From Akkermansia muciniphila (GTDB taxonomy: Bacteria; Verrucomicrobiota; Verrucomicrobiia; Verrucomicrobiales; DEV007): DNA of 59,648 nt. Below are positions 59,340 to 59,648 of the stretch, one piece after another. Positions within the stretch are counted from its first letter, which is position 1; every line of letters starts with the position of its first letter. The notes beneath the pieces are model-generated. The model was given only the letters and a program-made list of their open reading frames with translations. It was not told where the DNA came from and searched no databases. Position numbers and translations under genes: made by a program. Location of the stretch: positions 1 to 59,648 of the forward strand of contig CAMCXS010000032.1 in assembly GCA_945883495.1 (NCBI GenBank), given 5' to 3'.

Positions 59340-59648
59340 TTACGGCTTCCTCCACAAGTAGACAATCACATCCGCCACATCCCGCGGAGCCAAGACGGTT
59401 TCCAAGCCCTCCGGCATGAGAGATTTTCCGGAAGCAGTTTGCGAGGCGATGTCGCTCCGCAACACCGGGAGATCGGCGCCGCCGGGGAGACGGAGGACAA
59501 CGTTGTTCGCCGTTTCCGCCGCCAGGATACCTTGGAGTTCCGCGCCGGTTTTCAGCTTCACCGTCCAGGTTTTGAAGCGCTCTTCCACGGCGGCGTTGGG
59601 ATCGAGAATGGCGGTGAGGAGCCAGTCGACCGGTTTATCCGCCACCAT
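59340..59648 (-). CDS. C-terminal part of a putative heme-binding domain protein (truncated by window)
   Basis: The last 102 codons of a gene that continues beyond the right edge; the Met at the edge is probably internal. The segment GAELQGILAAETANNVVLR, then DIASQTASGKSLMPEGLETVL, then VIVYLWRKP matches the end of the PVC-specific putative heme-binding domain (TIGR02603 type), where a CxxCH heme site usually precedes it outside the window. These proteins are exported c-type cytochrome-like dehydrogenase partners. The heme motif itself is not visible here. Confidence 0.75.
   Translation of the reverse strand: MVADKPVDWLLTAILDPNAAVEERFKTWTVKLKTGAELQGILAAETANNVVLRLPGGADLPVLRSDIASQTASGKSLMPEGLETVLAPRDVADVIVYLWRKP

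Overview
The window reads as chromosomal DNA of a high-GC Verrucomicrobiota (PVC superphylum) bacterium. This is inferred from protein families: two ThuA-domain proteins, a PmoA/DUF6807 protein, a DUF4838 protein, the tail of a PVC-type putative heme-binding protein, a SUMF1-like protein, several large exported beta-propeller proteins, and twin-arginine (Tat) substrates. No 16S rRNA or other decisive marker is present, so anything finer than phylum is a guess. No tRNA, rRNA, CRISPR array, phage or insertion sequence was recognised.

Layout. 1-326: window edge, no assignable gene. 0.3-7.5 kb (minus): metG, a TPR protein, a PpiD/SurA-like folding factor and a long coiled-coil/TPR protein. 7.7-12.5 kb (plus): an HNH nuclease, then a multi-PAS histidine kinase overlapping a receiver-kinase hybrid. 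12.5-24.5 kb (minus): respiratory complex I genes nuoG-N, followed 15 nt downstream by an MCE/Mla-type lipid transport operon whose ATPase-like subunit has lost every recognisable catalytic motif. 24.6-27.6 kb (minus): a small hypothetical protein, a thioesterase and a 12-Asp-box propeller. 27.6-28.3 kb: a gene-free block with three unrelated repeat types and a terminator. 28.3-33.6 kb (minus): two large exported proteins and a Sel1 protein. 33.7-36.8 kb (minus): a GT9 glycosyltransferase coupled to a TMTC-like GT-C/TPR membrane protein. 37-39 kb (minus): two Hsp20 chaperones and an SPFH protein. 39-44 kb: miaA, ThuA, a Tat phosphoesterase with a second ThuA, then an exported nuclease coupled to a rhodanese. 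44-49 kb: DUF4838, a ParDE toxin-antitoxin pair, a methyltransferase coupled to a DsrE-like protein, and a second methyltransferase. 49-59.6 kb: a small exported protein, recJ, an LprI-like protein, a zinc metallopeptidase, a Tat TIM-barrel isomerase, a seven-repeat FG-GAP protein, PmoA, a SUMF1-like protein and a truncated heme-binding protein.

Working relationships. nuoG-N encode the membrane arm, the connecting subunits and the NuoG/NuoI iron-sulfur subunits of NADH dehydrogenase. nuoA-F are not here, so the complex is encoded at two or more loci. The MlaE/pseudo-ATPase/MlaD set would act at the inner membrane and periplasm in phospholipid traffic. The GT9 and GT-C pair points to glycan or glycoprotein assembly. 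The ThuA, PmoA, DUF4838 and TIM-barrel genes suggest polysaccharide or unusual-sugar metabolism.

The observations I rate highest are: (i) the motif-less ATPase inside the Mla operon; (ii) a recurrent promoter design in which a TTGnnn/TAGnnT-like pair sits so close to the ATG that the mRNA would be leaderless or nearly so, seen at several unlinked genes; (iii) a perfect CRP-consensus palindrome upstream of nuoG; (iv) the repeat block at 27.7-28.2 kb with a perfect 31-bp inverted repeat; and (v) a two-tier inverted repeat in the leader of an hsp20 gene.
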